Source: Flammula alnicola (lineage: Eukaryota; Basidiomycota; Agaricomycetes; Agaricales; Strophariaceae). From it: 64,000 nt of DNA. Made by a program: the position numbers and the translations under genes. The notes below the pieces were generated by a model. It was given only the letters and a program-made list of their open reading frames with translations, was not told where the DNA came from and searched no databases. Positions 22,001 to 33,122 of the stretch are shown here, one piece after another. Positions within the stretch are counted from its first letter, which is position 1, and each line of letters starts with the position of its first letter. The stretch spans positions 248,001-312,000 of the forward strand of contig JADNRV010000011.1 in the NCBI GenBank assembly GCA_015499995.1, written 5' to 3'.

Positions 22001-24635
22001 TTCTTCATTTGCATTTCATAGTCTGGCCATTCCAATGCCATTGTCTTCGAAAAAAATCAGAAGAGCTGAGCATGTATCATATCAGAAAATACGCACATTA
22101 AATGTTGTCAAAACAACATCATATTGCATGAGGTCAGACTTTTTCCTCAGCTTTGAGGGCCCTGGAAGTGCCATAAGAAAGGGGTTCAAGGCTAAGTAAA
22201 CGATTTTAATATTTACCATGATAGATGAGGCATTTGAAGCCACAGTTGGTTTTGTCCTCGATCTCCAACTTCCACTGGTTCAGTAACGCCAACGGGCAAT
22301 GATTAAGTTCGTCTTGCAGTAGGGTTGGTCGACCGATTCTTGACCATGCAAGCAATCCTGAATGCTTCATTAGTAAATAGTTCTCAAAGAAGAGGACCAA
22401 CTACTCACATTTGTACAGTCTATTTCGAGGAGATTAACGAAGGAAAATATGAGCGCTCCATCAACGATAGTAAAACTTGCCTTCCCAAGACCCATCTCGT
22501 CGGCTAAACAGCCTCCTTGCAGTGAGCTTCTTTCCTTTTCGAGCATCCACGCGACACCCATAGCCTGATGAGGCATGAGAGATACCTCCATTCCAGGCAA
22601 TTTCTCGTGAAGATTATTCATCCCCAAGTAATGGAGGGCCTTGTCAACGCTTTCGTTCCCGTCGAACGACTCAGCGTTGCCTGCCTCTATCAAAAACTTT
22701 TCGATGCTATACAAAATGCGGAATGTCAGCAAGCGAAACATGGTGCAGTAGTCGAGGATACGTACTCGTCAGCAGCAGCCCGAGGGCCAACAAACAAGTC
22801 TCGTCCGCGACCATGATAATCTCCGTTGTCATCATTGTGTCGTCGTGGATGGGCGGAGGGACTGGATACCAATGCGATCGATGAAAGAATTTGCAAAATT
22901 TGGTGGAGGGCTGAGAGAATCGCGAGCAGAATCCGAGTCCTCCCCAGTATCCATGTCAAAGGGATCAGAAAATTTGGTTTTATGTCCCTGGGAAGGCAGG
23001 TAAGGATCTTTAGAACTAGAGGCGGCGGCATTGGTGGCATAGACCAAAGGCTTTTGCTGTGCAGGGAAGGGCGGCGATGCTGGATACTGTGTAGAATCGC
23101 TAGATGCCAAAGTTGAGGAGGACGCTAGAGATACGGCCACGGAGCCGTGGAACTCGACGCCGTAGGTCGATGTTGGTTAATGAGCGGCTTCCGGTCCAGG
23201 GACATAGGGAATGGCCGCGGAATAATATTGGACTTGCTATCCTCCGCAGGAGGGGTCCAAACATTCGCGAAATTCTGCGCGCCGTTGGCAACAAACTCCT
23301 GCTTCACAACGGGCTGGTTTTCGACGAAAGCCTGAGAGTGACTGGGAGTTGTTGGCCCGATCATGAGCGCATAAGACCGTTCGAGCTCTTGGAGGCGGAT
23401 TATTTCTCCTTCAACCGCAGTGATTCTCTGTACATCCCCATATGACCTCGTAGGTTGTGAGCAATTCTACTGAGCAAGTTTTGCTGGCCAATAATGGCCG
23501 CTTGAACGTCTTCAAGTTTCAATTGGACGTCATGGAAACTATCCACAGGGGGATACATTGGAACAACTACTTGAGGAGTCCTTGCACTTGCAGTGGGGGT
23601 ATTTGTAACTTGAGCGAGAGGGGCTTTAGGAATGACTTCTGTCTTTAGTTTCTTCGAGGGTTGGGTGCTTCGCGTTTGCAAGCGCCTGCTTGCTCAGCTT
23701 TGACTGTAGTAAAAGCAGTGTCTGACAAGCGCTTGCGAGGTATAGTAGGTTCAAAAACCTCGGGCTTGACGCGAACGGTGGAAACAGGTTGAGTGGCACC
23801 TTCGAGTTTGCGACGAGATGAAGCAAGCAGATGGGAGGAAGGACCTTGAGGTTTGGGGGAAAGAGGTGATTTATACATCACAGCACCCTTCGACAGCGAG
23901 GATGATTGCTGTGTGCAACCAATAGATGTCAATCAATTAGGCGCCTTTAACATAGGGATTTTTCACGCACAGCATGAGATAACGATGGCAGATCATTGTC
24001 GGGATCAGCCTTGACATGAGTTTTGCGATTGTTATGAGATGAAAGATGGTTCTGAATGGTGAAAACACGTTTTAATTAGTTAAAACAGCATGCAACAGAG
24101 TTATAAACGTGTAAACATACCCTATATGCGGACAATGACCCAAGTCCATCCCTCTTTCCTCCATCATGTGCTCTGACGCGTCGAATCAGAGGTATCACTT
24201 CGTTACAATTGTCCTCGAGGCAGGTCACGAACCGACTAGATAACGCGAATAAGAGGTCAGTTCACATATGCGGTCGCAAAGGGACCCATATAATTATAAG
24301 TAGCAATGCCACTGACATCCAACTTTGGGCTGCAACGTGACGCGAAACTTATTGATGCACTATATTAGGCAGTGTCAAAGGTAAATGATGGAGTTAAAGA
24401 CTTACATTGTCCTCGTGTGGATAAAGCATTAAATGGCGCCTTAGTTCCTCGAGGTAAAAGATTGGAACACGGTGATCCTAAAAATCAACCTTCAGTTTCG
24501 CAATTTTTATTTCACGCGTCGCGCCCCTATGACCGCCGCGCCGCAAAGAAAAATTAAACTTACAGGCGTGGTCGGAGGTAAGCCGAGCTGGATTTTTGCC
24601 AACGTCGCGAGGGCGGCGGGGCTGAATTCCGCCAT
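19049..24635 (-). CDS. SNF2-family ATPase with RING finger (RAD16/ULS1-like)
   Basis: Nuclear DNA translocase with a RING finger, of the type acting in DNA repair and SUMO/ubiquitin-dependent chromatin work. Order of blocks: N-terminal segments (MAEFSPAALATLAKIQLG; SRFVTCLEDNCNEVIPLIRR), a Ser/Pro-rich linker, MPHQAMGVAWMLEKERSS, Walker A LADEMGLGK-TVQM, PLALLNQWKLEIE, the motif II segment RIATDEGQNIRNRRT, RWVLTGTPIVN, RING CPICYDAMTDAVVTACTHIF with CRDC, an acidic insert (DDEGDDVFDSGSDEDEDDND), then the C-lobe GVGLNLTRANNVISLDLGW and VHRLGQARKVTVQR, ending NLFGLDARGRRLLN. About 15-20 exons. A GC-AG intron and an 11-nt exon split Walker A. The frame shifts near 22300-22308 (two bases), 22847 and 23150; each is repaired by one added base, so assembly errors are likely. 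Confidence 0.82.
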
Positions 24636-25028
24636 GGCGGGAATAGCAGTGGGCAATGAGGGGATGGCGGTTTCAGAAAGAGGAACGCGACTGGTTCAAC
24701 TTACAGCGCTTTGAAAGAGACGCGAACATTCTCACGCCCATTTACCTTAACGAGGGAGCAATCACATGATCACAACCATCAGCAACCAAAATGCTGGGCC
24801 CTGCAGCTTATGCGAGACTCATTTCGTTGATTGCCAAGTTGCATTAACGTGGGGCCGGATGTCAAAAATATTTCGTAAATATGGATTAGTACCGAAGACA
24901 TGTAGGAGTGCTTTAGTACGATTATTGTTGCCCACACAGGCTCAAAAACAGAACAACACCAGGCGCCAACTTTTCGAATGTCGCGATCTCCGAATCAACA
25001 TCAACGTCAACTGCACTTGATGCGATGT
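24636..25028. other. short intergenic region, promoter of the SNF2 gene
   Basis: 393 bp between the SNF2 start (-) and the stop of the SDR gene (-). No coding signal. Confidence 0.45.
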
Positions 25029-26378
25029 TTAGATATTATTTTGCTCCAAGAAAGTTTCTGTTGTCTTCCATAGGCAGTCTCCAAGCTCTTCATTAAGGAC
25101 CGCTTTGTTAGGTGCAGCAATCCTGCCTGTTGGCTGGCTCTCGAGATAGGCTCCTTGATAGGCTTTCTTGTCATCTCGTACCCGTCTTCCTGCAGCAGCG
25201 AAGGCGGAATTATAAGCTCCGACGTCAGGCTGTGCGATGGCTAGACCGACCAGCCATTTGAAGAAACGAGGAAACAACCACTTGTGAGTGAATGTATCAA
25301 CGCCTCCAGGATGGACAGCTATCACAGTAATGGGCGCCGACGGATCTGAATTGAAGTGCTTCTGGATGGTTTTCGTCCATAGAGCGAGCATCAACTTGCT
25401 GTGTGCTGTGAAGAGTGGATAAGATCAGCATACGAGAGCTTCATCTGAAGAGATACACACCATAACGAGTAAAACCAGGAAGAAGCCTTCTTTGATACTT
25501 GACGTTGAAATCCGCGACTTCGTTGAACTTGACAGATGATGGTACTAGTTTGTGGGCAATCGAAGTCACCTGTAGGTAAATGTATCAAATGAAATGATAC
25601 GAATAAATAAATAGAAACCTGAAACACACGTTGACAATTCGGACATCTGAGCTTAGCTCCTTCGCAGTCTGTTGCAGGACTGGAACTAACGTCCGAGTGA
25701 AAACGAAAGGGCTGATATAACTGGAAGGCAGAAGAATTGCATGGTGCTCAGAAGTCGTCGAACATTAGGACTCACTTGACCACAGCCATATTTGTTACCC
25801 CTGGGCGCTTGTTAATATTGAAAGGAATTAACGATACCAGGGAAAAGGCTTGCCATCAGGACCTATTACATATGGCGCACTTATTCTAAGATGAACAAGG
25901 TTTGAGAGTTGCGAAATCGTTTGCCTGTGCAGACTCACAACGCCGCGTTATTCACTGGAAAACGGCATAAGCGCGTAATAACAAATCCATATGTCATGAC
26001 TCACCAAGAATATCCAGCCTTGTCTCTCGCTTCAAGAAATCCTCTGCAGCTTTCTTCGCGTCTCTTGGGTCACTTAAATCCAACTTCAGCCATAATATCT
26101 CTCCCTTTGAGGGTCCAAGATCTTCCTCCTCAAGTTGAGCTATGGCCCTGGTTGCACGAGACTCGTTTCGAGCTGCGAGATAAACCTTGGCTCCTGCTCG
26201 AACGAGGTGCCGAACAGTCGCTAAACCGATGCCGACGCTGTATACGATGCTATCAGACATATGTGGAACATTGAAAGATTTGACATGCCTACTTTCCGCC
26301 GGTGACAATCGCTACCTTACCATGCAAATCTACGAGGTCTGTCAAAGGATCGAACTTCCGCGAGAAGAGATTACCCAT
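25029..26378 (-). CDS. short-chain dehydrogenase, copy 5 (divergent paralogue)
   Basis: SDR of the same group as its neighbours but clearly more diverged. Exon 1 reads MGNLFSRKFDPLTDLVDLHG and GKVAIVTGG; after the intron the nucleotide motif becomes NVGIG. LATVRHLVRAGAKVYLAARN follows. Later blocks are VTNMAVVK, VRIVNVTSIAHKLVP (catalytic Ser), RYAHSK (catalytic YxxxK, joined across an intron), VIAVHPGGVDTFTHKW and a C-terminus ending ETFLEQNNI. I see no frame break. It lies on the opposite strand to the other copies; before the transposon insertion its start would have faced that of copy 2 across about 750 bp. Confidence 0.82.
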
Positions 26379-26710
26379 TCTTTCAATAGACTAGAGATCA
26401 AAAGATGAAGGAGGAGTTCTTCGACTCAAAGTCGACAGACTGGAAGAAATACCATATCAGCCACAATGGTCTATCCGGAAGGGTATTCAACCAGTCGAAT
26501 GCATATGCACCATGGGAAAAAAAGTCGCATCTATGCATGAACCGGGGCAATATTTGACCAGCTGTGTTATCTTGCATGACCATAACTAATGAGAGGGGAG
26601 ATGCAACAGACTGAAAGAATTGCGGGCGACAAGCATTCGCCACAGGGCTTGAGAGCCTTGCTCTTGCCTTGCTCATTGCTCAAGTGGTTGCTGAAGCGAT
26701 GTCGATGAAG
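26379..26710. other. upstream region of SDR copy 5
   Basis: 332 bp between the SDR start and the target duplication of transposon copy 1. No gene is recognised. Likely one half of an originally shared divergent promoter. Confidence 0.4.
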
Positions 26711-26929
26711 CCTCACCCCCAGTGAAAAAGGCCGAGAACCAAGACGAACCACACATAAGCAAATATAACTTATTTATTTGACTTAGCGATTTGGACTTTA
26801 ATCTATGTGGCAAAGCCGGAAATCGATGCAAATCGAACTATATTGAACGAAATAAAATACAGGGCCTATAATCTAATATAACCAGATCCATGCCGAGTGA
26901 TTCTCATCTACACCGCCATCGAATAACCA

Positions 26930-27240
26930 GATCGAACCAGATAGAAATCCGGCGGCGATGTAATCAATCCAAATCGAACGAGGCAGAATCCGGCCACTGA
27001 GAAATCGCGCACAAAGCCAAAGTCAAGCAGAATTGAGCGAAGTCGAGGGAAATCGAGTAAAGGCGAGCAAATACGAGCAGAAACGATTGAAAGCGAGCAA
27101 ATACGAGCAGAGGCGTCCAAAGGCAGGTAGGATCGAATAAAGGCGGGCCAAATCAAGCACAGATAAGCCGACTCGATCATAGGCGAATGAAAGCGAGCAG
27201 ATTCGAGCAAAGACAAGTGCAGGTGAGCGGATTCAAGTGC
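26930..27240. repeat. subterminal CGAGCA-type repeats, transposon copy 1
   Basis: Irregular repeats built on (A/G)CGAGCAAA, ATACGAGCAG and AATCGAG recur at 10-20-bp spacing inside the left end. They are identical in copy 2 (33448-33758). Possible transposase binding array. Confidence 0.6.
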
Positions 27241-27553
27241 CGGAGTCAGTAAAATCTAGATAAGCTATGATTTTGTAAGTCCCCGAGTCTGCAGTGTGAT
27301 AATGGTCAAGAAATAGCTTACCACAGCAACAATACCAATATGACTGAGATACGAAATGAAAAAGCGCAGGGAGTAGGGTAGGTAGCATCCTGAGAGCTTG
27401 AGTTCGAAGTAACAAATGGCAATACCTGAGCGAGTAAGGAGCAGACGAGTTTTCGAGAGTTGACAGTATACGACGTCGGCTAAAAGCTGAGAAGGAAAAG
27501 AGACAGCGTCAAGCGACCTCGACAGAATGATAGGCAACAAAACACTTACCAGT

Positions 27554-29853
27554 TCAGTTGTTGGTAACTTCTTTGCCGTTTCCAACACTAGCCAATGCCG
27601 CTTTCTTGGACCTGCTGACTTCGGCCCAATATTTCTGTGTATCCTTGGGGAGTCCCTTCCAGTGCATCTCGAATGCCGCGGGTGTGATGGCGGGGTGTTC
27701 TTTTAGGTATTCTTGATAGTATAGATTTCTGTAGAGTGAAACTAAGCAGGGTATTGTTGGAGGAAAACGACAGACTCACTTGGGGGCATTACTTTGCGTC
27801 GGTTTCTTGAATCCCGCAGTGGCTGATGTTGAGGTCGAAGCTACATTGCCGCTAGCATGACCGGCTGCCGCCACCGAGCCATCTATGGATGTTCTCGTCT
27901 TAGAGGCATGTGATTCATGTCAAAAGTCAAGAGACATACCATTGTCGTCCCGTGTCTCGGCGGCAATCCCAGCAACCTCCTTCGCACGCCTTCGGGGCAC
28001 TCGCTGGTTAACGAGCTTGGCTTGAGGTTGCGATGAGCTGTCAGAGCTCTTGGCGGGTCCTACTGGCGCTCCGAAGGCCTTCGTTCTGTCAATGGATAAC
28101 GAGGTTAGCATGTATCCACCTTATTGGGGTTGGTGACACTTACAGCGGATTCAATCGGCGACGAGCTTTCGAGCTCGTTTCTGAGCTCGCTTCAGCGGTA
28201 ACGTTCATGGGTGCAGCGGCAGGTGCAGCGTCCACAGGTACAGCGGCCGAGGGTGCAGCGTCGACGGTGGGTGCAGCGGCTGAGGGTGCAGCGTCGACGG
28301 CGGGTGCAGTTTCGACGGCAGGTGCAGTTTCGACGGCGGGTGCAGTTTCGACGGCGGGTGCAGTTTCGACGGCAGGTGCAGTTTCGACGGCAGGTGCAGT
28401 TTCGACGGCAGGTGCAGTGTCGACAGCGGGTGCAGTGTCGACGGCAGGTGCAGCAGTAGCGGATGGAGGGGCGGCGGATGCAGTGTCCATGGGCGCAGCG
28501 TCCGAGGCAGGTGCAGCGTCGGTGAATGCAACACCCGTAGTGGGTTCTGCAACATCCTCCGATGCTTTGAGGATTCCGACAGGCAGCGTGGCAGTGGCTG
28601 CATGGGGAGGTGTCGAGTGTGCGGTGTCCAAAGGAGTCGATGAACTGCCGGCTGTGTCGGGAGGGCTGGTGGGGAGTGTAGGCGTTGCTTGTAGAGATGA
28701 TCTGGTGGAGCGCTGTCGTTTCGAGACAGGCTTGTCTTCGCTGGGAGATTCAGGGGCCTCACGCTTGTTGACATTTGCGTTCTTGACCTGGGGCTTCCGA
28801 TCCTCTTCGGTCTTGATTGCTACGCCGTCTCGTCTCGACAACCGCTTATTCTCTGCATTCCACCACTGGGAAAGGACTGGGCCGGCGATAGCAATAATTT
28901 TCCAGTCGTTGTGGCAAAGAAGAAGGTAGGGAAACTTAGCGTATATATGGGAAAAAACGAATGTGCGAGCGGTGATGCCAATCGCTCCCCAGGTTTTCGG
29001 TAGCAGGTCCTTCTTCCTGAGTTCGTTGTATACAGATCGTAGCTCGTCTCGAATGACCTTTGCAGTGTTGCCATCGACAATCGTGCCGTTGTCGAGCTCA
29101 ATAAAATCAAGCATGACATTTTCGCCCTCGTTCATGCGGGCACTGCCTCGAAGAGGCTTGCTTTCGCCAACGCGTAGAATGTCGCCACTATCCCGCTTGA
29201 CCTTCTTCGCCTTCTTGTAGTCCTGTTGATCCCAAAGAGCGATGCTTGGGAAACGAGCAGCTGCATTGGCTCGAGTGAGTCCGAGATAAAGGTCGGGCGT
29301 GCGGCTTGCTGATGAGAGTTCGGATGCCGCTGGAGATACCGAAGGAACATTGTCTGGGGAGAGACGCTGCCCTACAGCTTTGATGAGAGCCTTGTGTGAT
29401 TTTTCGAGCTCTGTATGCGCAATGCTAAATAAATGCAGACGTCAATGTAGGTTCTAGAATTTGAGGGAACACAGACCAGAGTTTTGAGTGCTCGTCACTG
29501 AGGGCATCAAACTTGCGCTTAATTCGATTGAACTTGCGTGTGCACTCCTCGTGAGCATCTAGGCTATCATATCTGGATATGTATCCCTATGTTCCGAGCG
29601 CATATATTCAGTTATTTGACCTATTCTCCGTCACAGAAGTGAAAATAGCAGAACATTACCTTTCGAGGACCATATTCCCTTTCACGAGAGCTTTTGAGAG
29701 TGGCCGGTTCTCTTCTTTGCGACTGCGAGATACCGCCGGATGTGGCGACTGGGACTGCTCGGTGTCGGAGATTTGCATAATGCTTGACATACTCCGCGTT
29801 AGGCGGCTTGTGGGGAGAGCATGGGTGCTATGAGCAGCAGGAGAGGATGGCAT
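27554..29853 (-). CDS. transposon companion protein, 664 aa, intact copy
   Basis: Six exons (29660-29853, 29477-29572, 28144-29424, 27940-28085, 27780-27882, 27554-27728) sum to 1995 nt, exactly 665 codons, with GT/AG borders in phase. Start MPSSPAAHSTHALPTSRL. A charged helical stretch follows (YDSLDAHEECTRKFNRIKRK), then a compact conserved-looking block with ELRKKDLLPKTWGAIG, FPYLLLCHNDWKIIAIAG and QWWNAENKR. The middle is low complexity with PAVETA hexapeptides. The C-terminus, EYLKEHPAITPAAFEMHWKG then KDTQKYWAEVSRSKKAAL, looks like the last helices of an HMG-type box, a weak resemblance. From memory, proteins with an 'lPxxW...LCxxdWK' block recur in Agaricomycete repeats, but no function is known. 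Confidence 0.75.
28258..28460 (-). repeat. coding minisatellite (PAVETA repeats), copy 1
   Basis: Tandem 18-bp units of the type GGTGCAGTTTCGACGGCA, read on the minus strand as PAVETA six times, flanked by PAVDTA/PAVDAA variants. They form the low-complexity middle of the companion protein. The same array is in copy 2 (34776-34978) with the same unit number. Confidence 0.85.
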
Positions 29854-30073
29854 TTTTGTAGAGATAACGAGGAGATGTTGGTGGTAGAAAGCAAGGGAGC
29901 GCAAACACGTCAACGGGAGAAATGGCTCTGTGACAGAGTGATTTGTGTGACTTACTGACACGCAAAGTCTGCGCCAACTCTAAGTACATTTTGGCTGCTA
30001 CATGAATACTTTGACTCGTAGATATCATAAAGTAGGTAGAGTAAATTGTCTTCGCTCTACATACGACAATATA

Positions 30074-31212
30074 TTATGCATCTGGATCATTCAAATTATC
30101 TAAATCCTCTTCGGCACCACCAAGATACCCAACTGCGAGTCCCATCTTCTCGCAGACAAAGAAACGGTCATCTGGAGGGTCAATAAATGGAACCATTGCA
30201 ACGCAAGTCGCAATTGACTTGATGTTAATAACCTTCAGACTTTCATTCCCTCGATATCGTGCAACCCAGAGTGCACCGCTAGACTGATCACGCGTTTGTG
30301 GTGTCAAGAAATATATCAATTCCTGCTCGAAGGCTTGGGGATTCGTCGAGAGCTATGGGCTCAGTGATAGGGTCTTTCAATCGTCGCTTTGCTTCGATAT
30401 CGAGGCCGTCATCTTCTTGTTCCAGTGAGGCATCTTGAAGTGCAGATATGAATGCCTGAGCTATTCTCAATTCTTCGAGAGTGGCGATGATATCTATGTC
30501 GTTGTATTCATTTAAATGGTGCTGATCTCCAGGATGGATGTCAGGTAATTCATCTGGGGTGCGAGGATCGACATTGTTGTCATGAACGTCGCCGTCATTC
30601 TGCTGATTTAAAGGTTCTGGTGGGATGGGGGTCATTCTCCAATTTGGAGGCTCTGCAGGCCGTACTCTTGGGGCCACGGTTGGGGTTGCTGGGCGAGACT
30701 GTTTTTCTTTCAGATTTTGTATTGATGTTGTAGATACATAATATCTATACGAACGCGAACATATATATCCAAGTCTGCGTCACTTTCATTCCCATGCTCG
30801 TTACTCCTCACGTTCTCTGGTACTGGTTGTTCAGTTGAACCGAGACCACCACCTCCGCCACTAACATCGTCGTCATCTTTTGGAAAAGGACATGGTCATT
30901 GTCAAAGTTGTGCGGCAAGGGAACACTTATCATACCTTCCGAGTCCCTTATGCGGCGTTGCCTCTTGTTGGGTGGGCTTCGAGACGACGGCCGTGAGCCA
31001 GGTGGTGACTTTTGCACTTGGTCTGTGGAAGATCTATTCGGTAGAGTGTCTTGTTGCGCCAGAAACGGTTCGAGCAGAGGAGGTTGCGGCTGAGTTGACT
31101 CTCGAAATCGAGCATGGGCATACCAGGTGGACCGGCCAACAGCAACGGGTTGTGTTGCACCGTTGCGCATACAGAGGTGCACACAGTTACAGAAGAACTG
31201 CTGCGCGGACAT
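30074..31212 (-). pseudogene. tnp2-type transposase relic, catalytic core missing (copy 1)
   Basis: Exon 1 begins MSAQQFFCNCVHLCMRNG with a CxC...C...TWYAHARFRE segment, like the N-terminal zinc-ligand region of Agaricomycete tnp2/Plavaka transposases. After introns (first donor at RDSEG) come an acidic linker and LEQEDDGLDIEAKRRLKDPI and then SLRAGIDIFLDTTNA, the region that normally precedes the transposase core. Instead of several hundred core residues, the sequence passes within about 30 nt, in another frame, to RGNESLKVINIKSIATCVAM and RFFVCEKMGLAVGYLGG, the usual C-terminal tail. An internal deletion therefore removed the DDE core. The start of the tail frame is arbitrary. Confidence 0.65.
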
Positions 31213-31365
31213 GGTAGACCAGAGGAGATAGACGTGGTTAGATTGCGCGAACGAGAGGCAAGTTGAAAATCGAAATGGCGTGATCGGATTCTATGACGTT
31301 CGAAAATCTATTAATATATGTGTGTGGTTCTATTTGCCATCAGGCCGTTTTCACTGGGCCTCACC

Positions 31366-31781
31366 TTCCTTACGTAATGGCGGTGACCAGACATTGTCCT
31401 TTCCCATCGAATTCCCATCTTGATCTTGTTCCATGTTTTTCGCTCAGTCCTAGTACTCTACTCAGTCACTAAAGAATGAACCCTTTGGCTCTCTCAAATG
31501 CAACCATAGCGCGCGTCTTTTCTGGCCTTCAATCTAAATCAGCTCCAGCACAATTCGTTCAAACAGAACCGCACTAATTCAGAGTTCATGGAGTGCAACT
31601 TTATTTGCGACGTCTCCTACATGCTTGTACTATTTTCGTCTGGGAAGCTCCAACCATAAAGGCTCAATTGGGGGATTACCATGCCTTCACATCCCACGAC
31701 TGCGTTGTATCATCTGTCTATCTTTCGGAACTGCGATCCTTTTATCTGTCGAAGTCTTAGCAGCAATCCTCTCGCAAGGGC
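31366..31781. other. upstream region of SDR copy 2
   Basis: 416 bp between the transposon end and the SDR start. No coding signal and no clear TATA box. It is all that remains directly attached of the native promoter. Confidence 0.4.
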
Positions 31782-33122
31782 ATGTTCCGGTCTCAGAAAT
31801 TAGACCCAACCACGGATCTGGCTGATCTATCGGGGAAGGTCATCATCGTCACCGGAGCCAAGTGAGTACATGTCTGCATCATCGGTTGTCAAGGTTCTTA
31901 ACCAGCCCATTTAGTACAGGCATCGGATATGGCACCGCGAAACACCTCGCTCGTAAAGGAGCGAAAGTATACGTAGGCTCTCGGTCTGAAGAGAAAGGGA
32001 AGAAAGCGGTCGCGCAGCTTAAGGAGGAAGGGATGGGCTCCGGGGAGGTCATCTATCTCCCTTGCGACCTTGCCACGCCTGCGTTGGCAAAGAAATCGGC
32101 GGAGGACTTCCTGCAGCTCGAAAATAGGCTTGACATCTTAGGTATGCACCAACTGGTTTCAATTTTTCTATAATCAACCTGTCTTTTAACAGTTAACAAC
32201 GCAGCATGGTAAGGAACTACCGCTCCCTAACATGACGTGCATCTTGACTTATTCCGGCAGTTTGTGGGATGCAACTGACAAGACAGCTCAAGATGGTAGG
32301 TCCACACACTCGGCTATCCTATCAAGAACGACTTTACCCTCAACCACCAGGTATCACTGAAATGATGATGGTCAAGTAAGCCCGTGAAATTTGCCAAAAT
32401 CACAACGTAGCCCATGAAGCCCCAGCCACATTGGCACATTTCAGTTCACGATGCCTCTTCTCCCACTTCTACTCAAGACTTCGGAAGAACCGGACTCTGA
32501 TGTCCGTATTGTGACGGTAAGCCAGAGTCTTAATTCTCGCAGTTGTGCATTGCGGTACAATTCGCGTCGTTGATCCTAGGTTACCTCTAATGGCCATGGA
32601 ATGACAGCCGCGGTCAATCCTGAAATAAGTTTCAGTACTCTGGACGAATTCAAAAACCGTTACGAACACGATCGTGTCCCTTTTTTCTCTCGATACTGTA
32701 AGTTAGCTTTGTTCTGATAAAGATGGCTTTTGACATTCTGCATCGAAGGTGTCTCCAAACTCGCCAATGTACTCTTTTCGAGTGCCCTACAGCGCCGCCT
32801 TTCCTCCTCCAGTATCATCTGCCTGTCTATCCATCCAGGAATTGTGAACACCTCTGGCTCGACTCGTTTTCGTTTTCCCATCGACAAGCTGGTTAACTTT
32901 CTCTTGTCGCTGGTGGCAATGACGCCTGATGACGGTGCCCACACCTCGTGCTTTGCTGCGGGATCTCCCATCGTTAGGCAGGAGGAGGAGAAGTACAAAG
33001 GCACTTATTTGGAACCTGTTGGTAAAATAATGAAACCCACGGATAATGCACTGAGGATCAAGTTGCAGGAGGGACTCTGGAAAACGACGGAGCAGTATTT
33101 GGAAACCCAAGGGTTAGACTAA
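31782..33122 (+). CDS. short-chain dehydrogenase, copy 2
   Basis: Complete SDR with about seven exons. Exon 1 is MFRSQKLDPTTDLADLSG and GKVIIVTGA; the Rossmann motif closes as NTGIG after the first intron. Then come GYGTAKHLARKGAKVYVGSR, a cofactor-side EEKGKKAVAQLKEEG block, VNNAA, KTAQDGITEMMMV, FTMPLLPLLLKTSEE, DVRIVTVSS (catalytic Ser), RYCVSK (YxxxK joined across an intron), IHPGIVNT and YLEPVGKIMKPTDNALR. It ends ETQGLD. No frame break was seen. Likely a soluble or peripheral oxidoreductase on a small carbonyl or alcohol substrate; the substrate is not predictable. It is enclosed between the two transposon copies. Confidence 0.87.

Larger units (their letters stand above)
26718..31358 (-). 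mobile_element. 4.64-kb DNA transposon, copy 1
   Basis: 4641 bp. Left end CCCAGTGAAAAAGGCC and right end GGCCGTTTTCACTGGG are 16-bp inverted repeats with one mismatch. A perfect 7-bp duplication CCTCACC flanks it (26711-26717 and 31359-31365). Internal genes run on the minus strand: a tnp2-type transposase relic near the right end and a six-exon companion gene. The left 800 bp is noncoding with subterminal repeats. Because the transposase core is missing, this copy is non-autonomous. Superfamily is inferred from the relic (tnp2/CACTA-like Plavaka group); the 7-bp duplication is longer than that of classical CACTA elements, so the assignment is open. Confidence 0.9.

Noticed and set aside
24372..24714. 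Small + strand frames in the SNF2 5' end
   Set aside because: They are antisense to the first SNF2 exons, whose minus-strand translation and splice sites are convincing.
27270..27450. CRISPR-like or satellite array in the left part of the transposon
   Set aside because: The AATCGAG/CGAGCA motifs are irregular in spacing and confined to the element end; there is no spacer-repeat pattern.
28033..28929. 298-codon open frame on the + strand, rich in Ala/Gly/Val/Ser/Thr
   Set aside because: It is antisense to the PAVETA repeat exon of the companion gene. The 18-bp repeat keeps all frames open; the minus-strand model has consistent splice phases.
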